From assembly GCF_001544695.2 (NCBI RefSeq), contig NZ_FCOM02000023.1, positions 1 to 64,000 of the forward strand: a stretch of 64,000 nt of DNA. Direction: 5' to 3'. The notes beneath the pieces are model-generated. The model saw only the letters and a list, made by a program, of their open reading frames with translations, was not told the origin of the DNA and did no database searches. Source of the stretch: Caballeronia arvi (lineage in GTDB: Bacteria > Pseudomonadota > Gammaproteobacteria > Burkholderiales > Burkholderiaceae). Both the position numbers and the translations under genes were made by a program. Shown here piece by piece: positions 25,429 through 34,243 of this stretch; positions within the stretch are counted from its first letter, which is position 1, and each line of letters opens with the position of its first letter.

Positions 25429-26271
25429 ATGGACGCAATTCGCATCGAGCGTCTCACCAAGACGTTCAGGAACGGCCGCAAGGCGCTCGACTCCGTCGAT
25501 CTGCGCGTGGAGGAGGGCGAAATGGTCGCGCTCATCGGCGCGTCGGGATCGGGAAAATCGACGTTATTGCGGCATATCGCGGGCTTTACGGCTTCCGACC
25601 CCGCGCCGTCGCACGTGACGCTGCTCGGCCGCCCGATTCAGCAGAACGGCAGGATCGTGCGCGAAGTGCGCTCGATTCGCCGCGACGTGGCCTTCGTGTT
25701 TCAGCAGTTCAATCTCGTCGGCCGGCTATCGGTGCTGACCAATGTGCTGATCGGCGCACTGTCGCGGGTGTCGCTATGGCGTCGTCTCGCGGGACGTTTT
25801 CCGCGCGGCGAAAAAGCGCTCGCGATGGATTCGCTCAGCGCGATGGGCATCGGCGAACACGCATTCGAACGCGCGAGCAATTTGTCGGGCGGTCAGCAGC
25901 AGCGCGCCGCACTGGCTCGCGCACTCGTGCAGCGCGCGCGCATCGTGCTCGCCGATGAACCGATCGCATCGCTCGACCCCGAGTCCGCGCGGCGCGTGAT
26001 GGAGCTGATGCAATCGCTCAATCGCGAGCACAGGCTGACGGTCGTCGTATCGCTGCATCAGATCGATGTCGCGATGAAGTACTGCGCGCGCACGGTCGCA
26101 TTGCGCGATGGCCGCGTCGTATTCGATGGCGCGTCCGAGCGCCTCACGCCCGCCGTGCTGCGCGAGCTGTACGGCTCGTCGGCGGATGAATTGCTCACGC
26201 ATCACGGCGAGCAGGAGCGTGGTGAAATCCCGGTCCGCGCTCAAGCGTCGCCGTCGTTCGCAACGTCATAA
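25429..26271 (+). CDS. phnC: Phosphonate ABC transporter ATP-binding protein
   Basis: Encodes 280 aa. Walker A GASGSGKST (~37), signature NLSGGQQQRAAL (~147), Walker B IVLADEPIASLDP (~170) and the switch VSLHQ (~202, histidine followed by glutamine as usual in PhnC) are present. The ATG has a GGAAG site. It energises uptake of organophosphonates with the PhnD and PhnE products that follow. The importer supplies the C-P lyase encoded 14 kb away. Confidence 0.92.
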   Translation: MDAIRIERLTKTFRNGRKALDSVDLRVEEGEMVALIGASGSGKSTLLRHIAGFTASDPAPSHVTLLGRPIQQNGRIVREVRSIRRDVAFVFQQFNLVGRLSVLTNVLIGALSRVSLWRRLAGRFPRGEKALAMDSLSAMGIGEHAFERASNLSGGQQQRAALARALVQRARIVLADEPIASLDPESARRVMELMQSLNREHRLTVVVSLHQIDVAMKYCARTVALRDGRVVFDGASERLTPAVLRELYGSSADELLTHHGEQERGEIPVRAQASPSFATS

Positions 26272-26298
26272 AACCCACCTTCAACCCTGGATAGCAAC

Positions 26299-27267
26299 AT
26301 GAAAGCAGCCCGTTTCTTCCTGGCTGGCGCAACGCTCGCGTCGTGCCTGCTGACGCAGACCGTTTCGGCCGAAACGCTCAGCTTCGGCATCATCTCGACG
26401 GATTCGTCCGCCGCGCTCAAACAGCGCTGGCAACCGCTCATCGACGATCTGAACAAGCAGACCGGTCTCGACGTGAAGGCGTATTTCGCGACCGACTACG
26501 CGGGGATCATCGAAGCGATGCGCTTCAACAAGGTGCAGATCGGCTTCTTCGGCAACGCATCGGCGATCGAGGCCGTGGACCGCTCGAATGGCGAAGTCTT
26601 CGCGAAGGTGAAGTACAAGAACGGCGAAGCGGGCTATTACTCGCTGCTCATCACGAACACGAACAGCGAGTGGAAATCGCTCGATCAGGTGCTGAAGAAC
26701 ACGAAGCAAATCAATCTCGGCTACGGCGATCCGAACTCGACCTCGGGCACGCTCGTGCCTTCGTACTATCTCTTCGCGAAGAACGGCATCAACGTGAAGA
26801 CCGCGTTCAAGACCGTGCTGCCGTCGAGCCACGAAGCGAACATGCTCGCCGTGGTGAACGACAAGGTCGATATCGCCACCAACAACACCGACATGCTCGA
26901 TACGCTCAAGGCGAAGCATCCCGAGCTGTATCCGAAGGTGCGGGTGCTGTGGAAGTCGCCGCTGATTCCATCGGACCCGCTCGTCTGGCGCCGCGATCTG
27001 CCGCAGGCGACCAAGGACAAGCTGCGCAATTTCTTCGATCACTACGCCGAAAAGGATGCGCGCGAGCAGTCCGTGATGAACGGAATCTCCGGCTATTCGG
27101 GCTTCGCGGATTCGTCGAATGCGCAACTCGTGCCGATTCGTCAGATGGCGCTCTTCCAGAAGAAGCAGCAGATCCAGAACGACGCGCATATCGAGGACGC
27201 CGACAAGAAAGCGCAGATCGCCGCGCTCGATCAAAAGATCGCCGCGCTCGACACGGCGGCGAAGTAA
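26299..27267 (+). CDS. phnD: Phosphonate ABC transporter substrate-binding protein
   Basis: Encodes 322 aa with a signal peptide ending VSA (~24). PhnD features are the LSFGIISTDSSAALKQRW start, the GFFGNASAIEA segment and the phosphonate-pocket stretch NSTSGTLVPSY (~146), a serine/threonine-rich loop at a helix N-terminus. The C-terminus carries a charged helix (EDADKKAQIAALDQKIAALD). It is a periplasmic receptor for 2-aminoethylphosphonate-like compounds. Confidence 0.92.
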   Translation: MKAARFFLAGATLASCLLTQTVSAETLSFGIISTDSSAALKQRWQPLIDDLNKQTGLDVKAYFATDYAGIIEAMRFNKVQIGFFGNASAIEAVDRSNGEVFAKVKYKNGEAGYYSLLITNTNSEWKSLDQVLKNTKQINLGYGDPNSTSGTLVPSYYLFAKNGINVKTAFKTVLPSSHEANMLAVVNDKVDIATNNTDMLDTLKAKHPELYPKVRVLWKSPLIPSDPLVWRRDLPQATKDKLRNFFDHYAEKDAREQSVMNGISGYSGFADSSNAQLVPIRQMALFQKKQQIQNDAHIEDADKKAQIAALDQKIAALDTAAK

Positions 27268-28086
27268 ATGAAGCCGCTGAACGTAAGCACGTTCGAAGCG
27301 GGCATCGTGCGGCCCGCGCAAGTGAGTGCGCCGAAGCGAAGCTGGACATCGACCATCGGCTGGATCGTGTTGATCGCAGTGCTCGGCCTTTCGTGGAAGA
27401 GCGCGGACATGCGCCCGCTCGACCTGCTCGGCGCATCGGGCAACATGAGCCAGTTCGCGCGCGACTTCTTTCCGCCCGACTTCGCGGAATGGCGCACGTA
27501 TGTGCACGAAATGATCGTGACGTTCGCGGTCGCGGTGTGGGGCACGGCGCTCGCGCTGATCTGCGCGGTGCCGTGCGGTTTGCTGTCGGCGCAGAACATC
27601 GCGCCGGTGTGGATCGCACAGCCCGTGCGCCGCCTGATGGACGCGTGCCGTGCGATCAACGAGATGGTCTTCGCGATGCTCTTCATCGTCGCAGTCGGGC
27701 TCGGTCCGTTCGCGGGCGTGCTGGCGTTGTGGGTCCATACCACGGGCGTGCTCGCGAAGCTCTTCGCCGAAGCGGTCGAAGCCGTCGATGCCCGTCCCGC
27801 CGAAGGCGTGCGCGCGACCGGCGCGAGCAGTCTCGATGAGATCGTCTATGGCGTGCTGCCGCAGGTCTTGCCGCTGTGGATTTCGTTCGCGCTGTATCGC
27901 TTCGAATCGAACGTGCGCTCGGCGATGGTCGTCGGCATGGTGGGCGCGGGCGGCATCGGCGTCGTGCTGTACGAGGCGATCCGCTCGTTCAACTATGCAC
28001 AGACGGCGGCGGTGATGATCATCGTCATCGTGATCGTGTCGCTGATCGATCTCGCATCGGGCTGGGTGCGCGAGCGCGTGATCTGA
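27268..28086 (+). CDS. phnE: Phosphonate ABC transporter permease
   Basis: Encodes 272 aa and starts directly after the phnD stop (TAA-ATG). Six or so membrane helices, the first at ~30-47, and the EAA-like loop EGVRATGASSLDEIVYGVLP (~175-194) mark a PhnE-type permease. Only one phnE is present. The gene ends the import operon; 18 bases later the convergent RpiR regulator gene ends. Confidence 0.92.
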   Translation: MKPLNVSTFEAGIVRPAQVSAPKRSWTSTIGWIVLIAVLGLSWKSADMRPLDLLGASGNMSQFARDFFPPDFAEWRTYVHEMIVTFAVAVWGTALALICAVPCGLLSAQNIAPVWIAQPVRRLMDACRAINEMVFAMLFIVAVGLGPFAGVLALWVHTTGVLAKLFAEAVEAVDARPAEGVRATGASSLDEIVYGVLPQVLPLWISFALYRFESNVRSAMVVGMVGAGGIGVVLYEAIRSFNYAQTAAVMIIVIVIVSLIDLASGWVRERVI

Positions 28087-28104
28087 ACGGCTTCATGAGG
28101 CACG

Positions 28105-29070
28105 TCATGACATTTCGATATCGAGCGACGTGATGAGCTTTTCGCGTCGCTCGAGCGCGTGCAGCGCACGCTCGCCGAGTTGCGCCGCGACGAGATTCAG
28201 CAGGCCTTCGCAGAACACGAGATAGGCGCCCATGCTGTTGCTGAAGAAGCTGCTCTCGTGCGGAATGAGGAACGCGTGACACGCGGGCGGCACGAGCGGC
28301 GAAGCGAGCGTATCCGTGATCGCGATGACATCGAGCCCCGCATCTTTCGCGGCGATCGCTGCATCGGCGACGCTGCGCGTATAGGGCGCCACGCTCGTGA
28401 CGATCACGACATCGCCGGGCTGCAACTGCGCGAGCCCTTCCGCGACGCCGAGCCCTTGCGCATCGAGCAGCGCGACATCCGTGCGGATCATGCCGAGGCC
28501 ATAGCACACGAAACTCGCGAGCGCGCTGAACTGGCGCAGGCCGTGAACGCGCACACGCTTCGCATCGGCAAGAAGGCGCGCGGCGCCGCGCAAGTCCGCG
28601 GGCGAGAGTTGCGCGATGAAACCTTCCACATTGCCGATCGATTCGCGCGCGAGCTTCACGACCATGTCGACTTCGGGCGCGGCATCGTGTGCATGCGTCT
28701 TGCTGCTCGCAACGAGCCGCTCCGCCTGCTGGCTATAGAAGTGCCGATGCCGCTCCGCGAGGCTGTCGCGGAACACGCTCTGGAAATCGGCGAAACCCGC
28801 ATAGCCGAGCTTCGTCGAAAGACGCGTGAGCGTGGACGCATTGACATCGAGCGATGCCGCCAGATCGGTGATCGTGCGCACCGCCACTTCCTCGGGACGT
28901 TCCAGCAGCTTCGCGAGGACGGTATGCGCCTTGCCGCCGAGCGAGAGATTCGCCTCGTCGCGGCCAATGCGTATCACGAGCTCGCGCAGCCCGTCCACGC
29001 TGCGTGGCGGCGTCTGCGCGCTCGCTTCAGCCTCGCTCGCGCGACGTCCCTTCTGTTTGCCTGTGTCCAT
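28105..29070 (-). CDS. MurR/RpiR-family transcriptional regulator
   Basis: Encodes 321 aa. The N-terminal RpiR helix-turn-helix (~27-105) includes ITDLAASLDVNASTLTRLSTKLGYAGF. The SIS domain (~155-290) has VRVHGLRQFSALASFVCYGLGM and TSVAPYTRS. SIS domains bind phosphosugars, but several RpiR regulators in this group control amino-acid or amine genes. It overlaps the 3' end of the C45 gene by 44 bases and is last in the ABC-C45-RpiR operon, whose promoter carries paired GCAAA-N4-TTTGC sites. Confidence 0.9.
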   Translation of the reverse strand: MDTGKQKGRRASEAEASAQTPPRSVDGLRELVIRIGRDEANLSLGGKAHTVLAKLLERPEEVAVRTITDLAASLDVNASTLTRLSTKLGYAGFADFQSVFRDSLAERHRHFYSQQAERLVASSKTHAHDAAPEVDMVVKLARESIGNVEGFIAQLSPADLRGAARLLADAKRVRVHGLRQFSALASFVCYGLGMIRTDVALLDAQGLGVAEGLAQLQPGDVVIVTSVAPYTRSVADAAIAAKDAGLDVIAITDTLASPLVPPACHAFLIPHESSFFSNSMGAYLVFCEGLLNLVAAQLGERALHALERREKLITSLDIEMS

Positions 29071-30079
29071 TGATCATCCGATACCGGGCCGGTTGCCCGG
29101 GATGTTCGTGAACCTCCCATTCTATGTGAGACGCACGAATGGCAATGTCGGCGGTGGCGAGGGTGTTCTCATCGTCGGGATCGTCGGGATGCGTGCGATG
29201 AATCGGCAACGCGGCATCTTCGCGGTCGGCGAGAATCACAAGCGGATCGATCGTGTGTGCCGATGAGATCAGCGCATCGCCGCGTGCCTGCCGATGACGC
29301 GACGAATCCGTGATGATCTGCGAGAAGCCGTGCATCGACGGATGGATCGCGTGATTCGCGTGCAGCGAAGGCGCAGTCACTTCGACGACCGAGCAGTCAT
29401 GCGCGCTGAATTCGACGCTCAGCAGCGCGGGATTCGCAGAAGCGCCGAGCGTCAGATGAAAGCCGCCCGCGCGCGGATTGTCACGCACGATGGACACGGC
29501 CTCATCGAGCGTGCGCGCATCGAGCATCGCGCGCGTTATTACCATGCGCGGCACGCCCGCGACGACTTCGCGCTGACGCAGGTTGTTCACGGTCATCGCG
29601 ATGCCGTCGTTCGTCACGGCGAACGTATGCCCCGGCAGCGAGCCGGGATAGACGAACGACGCGAATCCCGCGGCGCCTTCGATGCGACATTCCGCAATCG
29701 CGCAATGTCCGTCGAAGCCGGGCATGCCGTCCTCGTTGTGGCTGATGCGCCGCGTATCCGCGCCGGGAAGCTGCACGGTGGTGCAGCCATCGGGCGACAT
29801 CGCCCAGACATCGCCGCGGCAGTTCCAGAGAAAGATATCTTCGAAGGGCACGGCGAGACCGGCCGCCAGGCCCTGAAGCTCGTCCCACACGCGCGGAAAG
29901 CGTTCGCGCACGAGCGCGGCCATCGCGCGCGATGTCTCGCTGCCGCGCCATTGCATGACCGTCTGCCATGCGCGCGTGTTCAGCAAATGCGCGTGAACCG
30001 CATCCGCGCCGAAGCGGCCGAGCGCTTCGCCCGCATCGCGCGGTGAACCGGAAATTTCGATAAAGCCGAGTGCTGCCAT
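29027..30079 (-). CDS. C45-family peptidase / acyl-CoA:6-aminopenicillanate acyltransferase-like protein
   Basis: Encodes 350 aa, usual for the family. The Ntn-hydrolase nucleophile is C99 in SPDGCTT, where the precursor would cleave itself before the cysteine. Other family segments are EIS-GSPRDAG at the start, NEDGMPGF (~115) and NDGIAMTVNNL (~160). Family enzymes transfer or hydrolyse acyl groups on amines. Sandwiched between an amino-acid importer and an RpiR regulator, it probably deacylates an imported N-acyl amino acid or peptide. No signal peptide, so cytoplasmic. Confidence 0.85.
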   Translation of the reverse strand: MAALGFIEISGSPRDAGEALGRFGADAVHAHLLNTRAWQTVMQWRGSETSRAMAALVRERFPRVWDELQGLAAGLAVPFEDIFLWNCRGDVWAMSPDGCTTVQLPGADTRRISHNEDGMPGFDGHCAIAECRIEGAAGFASFVYPGSLPGHTFAVTNDGIAMTVNNLRQREVVAGVPRMVITRAMLDARTLDEAVSIVRDNPRAGGFHLTLGASANPALLSVEFSAHDCSVVEVTAPSLHANHAIHPSMHGFSQIITDSSRHRQARGDALISSAHTIDPLVILADREDAALPIHRTHPDDPDDENTLATADIAIRASHIEWEVHEHPGQPARYRMINGHRQTEGTSRERG

Positions 30080-30102
30080 AGATTCGAAGTGATTCGCTAA
30101 AG

Positions 30103-30864
30103 TTATTCGACGTGTTGCAGGAAATCGCGCAAACGCTGATTAGGCGGATTATCGATCAATTCGGCGGGCGGCCCGTCGACGGTGATGTGGCCGTGTTCCA
30201 TGAAGATCAGCCGCGTGCCGACCTTGCGTGCGAACGCCATCTCGTGCGTGACCACGACCATCGTCATGCCTTCTTCCGCGAGCGCCTGCATCACGCGCAG
30301 CACTTCCTGACGCAACTCGGGATCGAGCGCGGACGTGGGCTCGTCGAAGAGCATGAGCTTGGGTTTCACCGCGAGCGCCCGCGCAATCGCGACGCGCTGC
30401 TGCTGTCCGCCCGACAACTCGCTCGCATAGTGCCCGACGCGCTCGCCGAGCCCGACCTTCGTCAGCAGATCGCGCGCGAGCGACTCGGCATCGGGCTTGC
30501 TCATGCCGCGCACCTGGCGCGGCCCAAACGCGACGTTCTCGAGCGCCGTCATCTGCGGGAACAGGTTGAACTGCTGAAACACCATGCCCGCTTCCTGACG
30601 GATCTCGCGTACCTTCTTAGCGCCGCCGAGCACGCTGATGCCATCGACGACGAGATCGCCGCCATCGATTTGTTCCAGCGCGTTGATGCAGCGCAGAAGC
30701 GTCGACTTGCCCGAGCCGGACGGTCCGATCAGCACGACGACTTCGCCCGCGCCGATGTTCAGATCGACTTCATCGAGCACGACCGTCTTGCCGAAGCGCT
30801 TGGTCACGCCCTTGAACTGCACCATGTGGCCGTTCATGTGATCCTGGTGGTTCATCGTAGTCAT
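30103..30864 (-). CDS. Polar amino acid ABC transporter ATP-binding protein (GlnQ/HisP-like)
   Basis: Encodes 253 aa. Walker A GPSGSGKST (~52), signature ELSGGQQQRVAIARAL (~148), Walker B LMLFDEPTSALDPE and switch VVTHEM are typical of the polar amino-acid importer class. The ATG overlaps the permease stop (ATGA); a later ATG (VQFKGV, residue 14) is an alternative. It works with the permease and binding protein upstream. Confidence 0.92.
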   Translation of the reverse strand: MTTMNHQDHMNGHMVQFKGVTKRFGKTVVLDEVDLNIGAGEVVVLIGPSGSGKSTLLRCINALEQIDGGDLVVDGISVLGGAKKVREIRQEAGMVFQQFNLFPQMTALENVAFGPRQVRGMSKPDAESLARDLLTKVGLGERVGHYASELSGGQQQRVAIARALAVKPKLMLFDEPTSALDPELRQEVLRVMQALAEEGMTMVVVTHEMAFARKVGTRLIFMEHGHITVDGPPAELIDNPPNQRLRDFLQHVE

Positions 30865-31517
30865 AGGATGCGCATCCGACGTTCCATCGTGCGCAGGCCG
30901 AAGGTCAGCGCGCCGATCATGCAGAGATAGATGAGCGCGACGGCCGTCCAGATTTCCACCGCGCGAAAGTTCGACGCCATGATCTCCTGACCCTGACGTG
31001 TGAGCTCGCCCACGCCGATCACGATGAACAGCGACGTGTCCTTCAGGCTCACGATGAACTGATTGCCGAGCGCGGGCGTCATGCGCCGCAACGCGACCGG
31101 GCCGACCACGAACGCGAGCACGCGCCAGCCCGGCATGCCGAGCGCGAGGCCGGCTTCCTTGAGACCGCGCGGCACCGAGAGAAACGCGCCGCGCACGATT
31201 TCAGCGATATACGCGCCCGAGTTGATGATGATCGACACGATGGCCGCGCTCATCGCATCGACGCGCACATGCAGCAGCAAGGGCAGCGCGAAGTAGATAA
31301 ACATGACCTGCACGACGATCGGCGTGCCGCGCACGAACTCGATATACGTGAACGCGATCTTCTGGCACAGCGTGTTGCCGTAGGCGCGCATCAGGCCGAA
31401 CAACAAGCCGACGGCCATGCCGCCTGCGAGCCCTGCGATGGTGATCAGCACCGTGAGACGCGCGCCGTGCATGAGCGCGGGCACGGCGTCGACGATGACC
31501 GAGAGATCGAACTGCAT
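30861..31517 (-). CDS. Polar amino acid ABC transporter permease (HisM/GlnP-like)
   Basis: Encodes 218 aa from the ATG at 31517, which has GGAGAA before it; the longer frame lacks a ribosome site. Five membrane helices and the family motif FVRGTPIVVQ (~65) and EAGLALGM (EAA loop, ~140) are clear. Only one permease gene is present, so it likely acts as a homodimer. It lies 22 bases after the binding-protein gene. Confidence 0.92.
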   Translation of the reverse strand: MQFDLSVIVDAVPALMHGARLTVLITIAGLAGGMAVGLLFGLMRAYGNTLCQKIAFTYIEFVRGTPIVVQVMFIYFALPLLLHVRVDAMSAAIVSIIINSGAYIAEIVRGAFLSVPRGLKEAGLALGMPGWRVLAFVVGPVALRRMTPALGNQFIVSLKDTSLFIVIGVGELTRQGQEIMASNFRAVEIWTAVALIYLCMIGALTFGLRTMERRMRIL

Positions 31518-31539
31518 CGTTATTCTCCGTATCGTGCGA

Positions 31540-32286
31540 TCAGGACTTCGCCGGTTCGACGCCGAACCACTTCTTGTAGATCGCCGCATAGCGGCCATCG
31601 GCCTTGATCTTCACGAGCTCGGCGTTGACCTTCGCGACGAGCGGGCTGCCCTTCGGAAACGCGATGCCGTATTGCTGCGCCATCATCTGCGGGCCGACGG
31701 CCTTCACGCGCGACTTGCCCGCGGTGTGGATGTAGTAGAGGACGTTCGGCGTGTCGTGCATCGCGGCATCGACGCGGCCGGTCGCGAGTTCGAGATACGC
31801 GTTGTCGATGTTCGGGAACGCGCGCAGATCCGTGTTCTTGAAGTTCGCCTTCGCGTAATCGGCGGACGACGTGCCGGTCTTGATCGCGAGCGACTTGCCC
31901 TTCAGGTCGTCCGGTCCCTTGATCGTGCTGTCGACCGGCACCATCAGCGTGAAGCCGCTGTCGTAGTAGCCGTCGGAGAAATCGATCACTTTCTTGCGCT
32001 CTTCCTTGATCGTGATGCCCGCCAGCGCGACATCGACGTTATGCGTCTGCAGCGCAGGCAGGATGCCGCTGAAGTCCATCGGTTGCAGCTTGTAGTCGAT
32101 CTTCAGATCCTTCGCGATCTCCTTCCACAGATCGATGTCGAAACCGACGTATTCGTTGCCCTGCTTGAACTCGAACGGCACGAACGCGGTGTCGCACGCG
32201 ACGAGCAGCGTCTCTGCGCGCGCCGCGCCGCTGACGAGGGAAAGCGCGGCGACGGCGGCCACGGCGAATTTTGCGGCGAGTTTCAT
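31540..32286 (-). CDS. Polar amino acid ABC transporter substrate-binding protein (GlnH-like)
   Basis: Encodes 248 aa with a signal peptide ending ARA (~24). The SBP_bac_3 fold is seen in the run FVPFEFKQGNEYVGFDIDLWK (residues ~36-56, in two parts), VDVALAGITIKEERKKVIDFSDGYY and the arginine of that segment that binds the alpha-carboxylate. It shows the GlnH-like KTGTSSADY segment. First gene of the operon, directly downstream of paired operator-like palindromes. Confidence 0.92.
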   Translation of the reverse strand: MKLAAKFAVAAVAALSLVSGAARAETLLVACDTAFVPFEFKQGNEYVGFDIDLWKEIAKDLKIDYKLQPMDFSGILPALQTHNVDVALAGITIKEERKKVIDFSDGYYDSGFTLMVPVDSTIKGPDDLKGKSLAIKTGTSSADYAKANFKNTDLRAFPNIDNAYLELATGRVDAAMHDTPNVLYYIHTAGKSRVKAVGPQMMAQQYGIAFPKGSPLVAKVNAELVKIKADGRYAAIYKKWFGVEPAKS

Positions 32287-32310
32287 GATCGACCCCTTGT
32301 CGAAGTGATT

Positions 32311-32353
32311 GCAAACAGATTTGCATATTTCAATTTAACGCAAATCTATTTGC
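32311..32353. promoter_or_regulatory. Paired GCAAA-N4-TTTGC operators, probably for the RpiR regulator
   Basis: Two 14-base palindromes, GCAAACAGATTTGC (32311-32324) and GCAAATCTATTTGC (32340-32353), are spaced 29 bases centre to centre, close to three helical turns, in an AT-rich stretch. They are also inverted copies of each other with one mismatch. The first is 24 bases from the binding-protein ATG. RpiR regulators bind such paired dyads, and the gene for one lies in this operon. Confidence 0.7.
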
Positions 32354-32573
32354 GAAGTGTCGACGAATGAAATTCCACTTGCAACCGGGGGTATACGCGG
32401 AGAAGAAGCCGAAACCGCGCCGCCAGGCGTTGCATCGATCGGTTGAACGCGTCTGTACGTTGGTGGTGATCCGCGACAACGAGATCGATGTGAGCGACGT
32501 GGGCGGGCACGGCGACGTGGCGCTGCCCGCGCGCTCGCACGGCTCGACACTGCAATCCCGCCTGTTTCCTCCG

Positions 32574-33980
32574 CTACGCTCTCCCTAACTGCCGTAGCTG
32601 CGCCCTAAAATCATCTGTCACGCCGTCGCGTATCCCGTAGCCGCCTATAACTTGGATCCCCAAGGTCAGCAGATAGAACACGACGACGCCCCAAAACCAG
32701 GCGTTGCCGATTTTTTCCGATTCGATAAAGACAAGCATCAGAATGATCGGGCCGAGCGTTCCGAATGTCGTTGACGCTGCAAGAGGCGAAATCGATGGGG
32801 GAAATGCGGACGCTACGGGCGCGGGCTGCGCGCCGACCAGATTGAGCGCCACGCCTTGCTGAGCGGGCGCGGCGATCAGTTGCGCGCCTTGTCCGTGCTG
32901 CACCATTTCGGCGGCCAGCGCTTGCAGCAGGAGCGAGTTGATCGGCCCCGGCTTTCCTATCGCGTGATCCACGTCGTGGATTCCGACATCCAACTTGACG
33001 TCCTTCACCGCTGCGAGCGTGGCGTTACGGTCGTGCGCAGGCATGCCGCTTAGCCATAGGTGCTTGATGCGCTCGATCGGTGTCGGGGCTGCCGCTAACA
33101 GCGTCTTCAACGCGTCATAGACTGCATCGGACGCGGCGTGGATCGAGCGGAACATGCGCGCCTGTGGCTTGATCTTGTTGCGGATCAGCGAAGAAGGCGA
33201 CGCGAGCAACAAGGCCGCTCCCGCTTCGGACCATAGCGGTTCGCTGTCTTCGGTGTGCAACTGCCATCCGAGCATCAGGCAGAAATCAGGAACCGTCGAA
33301 GCCTTCGACAGTACCTCGCCTAGCGCCGCCTCCTTGGACGGCTCGATGCGCGACACCTTCACCAAGTCCATGTTGCGAATGTTGAGCGCCTTAAGCGCCG
33401 CGCGAAGCTCTGTCAATTGGCCTTCGACCTCCGACACCAAGACAATGCTGAAGTCCCGCGAGCCGGCAAAACGTGTCAGATAGCCCGCGAAGGGCGTGAC
33501 CAACCGTTCGATGACTTGCTCGCTGCGTGACTGGCCGCGCGCGGCTTCGTCTTGCGGCAACGGTTTAGTCTGGTTCGCGTTGTTCGGTGCGCTCCCTTTC
33601 AGACCGAGTAGGCGCTGCGCCAGATCGCTCTCGGGCGTCACAGCCACACTGTCGACAACGCCCCAGTGCGCTTGAGTCCAGTAGCGCCACTCCGCGTGTT
33701 CGCGATCACACAGGTAGTTCCACCAGTCAACGCGCTTTATCCACTCCTCCTGGCCGTTGTAAATCAATCCACACACGGCGCACCATAGCAGCGAAGGTAC
33801 GCCGAGCGCCCGGAAAAAGAATTTCGCCGAGGCAATAGACTCACCTTGTTTCCAGTTGAGAACCGTAATGATGATTCCCGCCGCGAGCATAAGGACGAAC
33901 GCAGCAATGGGAATCCAGAGTGGCGGAGCCTCGCCATATTCATGTTTAGGGACGTCCGGGACGATCCAGCCGGGATTCAT
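32574..33980 (-). CDS. Unknown membrane protein of the type VI secretion island
   Basis: Encodes 468 aa from the ATG that overlaps the PAAR stop (ATGA). Two N-terminal membrane helices (~18-40 and ~52-72) and two C-terminal ones (~400-440) flank a soluble region of about 320 residues with SEAGAALLLASP and HDVDHAIGKPGP. I do not recognise the domain. P. aeruginosa Tle3 needs an adaptor, Tla3, for loading on VgrG; a Tla3-like or scaffold role is possible by position, but I cannot show it from sequence. A second effector or immunity protein is the other option. Codon use is less GC-rich than in flanking genes. Confidence 0.7.
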   Translation of the reverse strand: MNPGWIVPDVPKHEYGEAPPLWIPIAAFVLMLAAGIIITVLNWKQGESIASAKFFFRALGVPSLLWCAVCGLIYNGQEEWIKRVDWWNYLCDREHAEWRYWTQAHWGVVDSVAVTPESDLAQRLLGLKGSAPNNANQTKPLPQDEAARGQSRSEQVIERLVTPFAGYLTRFAGSRDFSIVLVSEVEGQLTELRAALKALNIRNMDLVKVSRIEPSKEAALGEVLSKASTVPDFCLMLGWQLHTEDSEPLWSEAGAALLLASPSSLIRNKIKPQARMFRSIHAASDAVYDALKTLLAAAPTPIERIKHLWLSGMPAHDRNATLAAVKDVKLDVGIHDVDHAIGKPGPINSLLLQALAAEMVQHGQGAQLIAAPAQQGVALNLVGAQPAPVASAFPPSISPLAASTTFGTLGPIILMLVFIESEKIGNAWFWGVVVFYLLTLGIQVIGGYGIRDGVTDDFRAQLRQLGRA

Positions 33981-34234
33981 GCGACGTCCATCCCCGTTGA
34001 GGTTGCTCTTACGACACTGCCACATTGCGAGCGGCAACCGTCAACGATCCACTTCCGGCCGCCTTCGTCGTAACCTTCCCCCGATTCGATGATCGGGTTA
34101 TCGCCGTGCTCTGGACACGAAACGATGTCGCGCAGCAGTGCGACTCTTCGGCCGTCAAGATCGAACGTGGACGAGGCTGTGATGACGTTTCCGCCGTGCG
34201 ACGTGGGATCATCCAAGCATACAAGTTTGGTCAT
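33977..34234 (-). CDS. PAAR-domain protein (type VI spike tip)
   Basis: Encodes 85 aa, a stand-alone PAAR. The pattern is clear: a start with DDPTSHGGNVITASSTFDLDG in two pieces, GRRVALLRDIVSCPEHGDNPI, and a C-terminal GGRKWIVDGCRSQCGSVV. H/C residues near 13, 40, 43, 69 and 73 fit zinc binding. PAAR caps the VgrG spike and can bind effectors. It has an AAGG site and starts nine bases after tli3; the unknown membrane gene is coupled to its stop. Confidence 0.88.
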   Translation of the reverse strand: MTKLVCLDDPTSHGGNVITASSTFDLDGRRVALLRDIVSCPEHGDNPIIESGEGYDEGGRKWIVDGCRSQCGSVVRATSTGMDVA

Positions 34235-34243
34235 GTTCGCCTT

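Noticed and set aside
32367..32588. Possible 73-aa gene between the operators at 32353 and the type VI island
   Set aside because: No ribosome binding site, no domain, composition looks non-coding, and its end runs into the 3' part of the unknown membrane gene.
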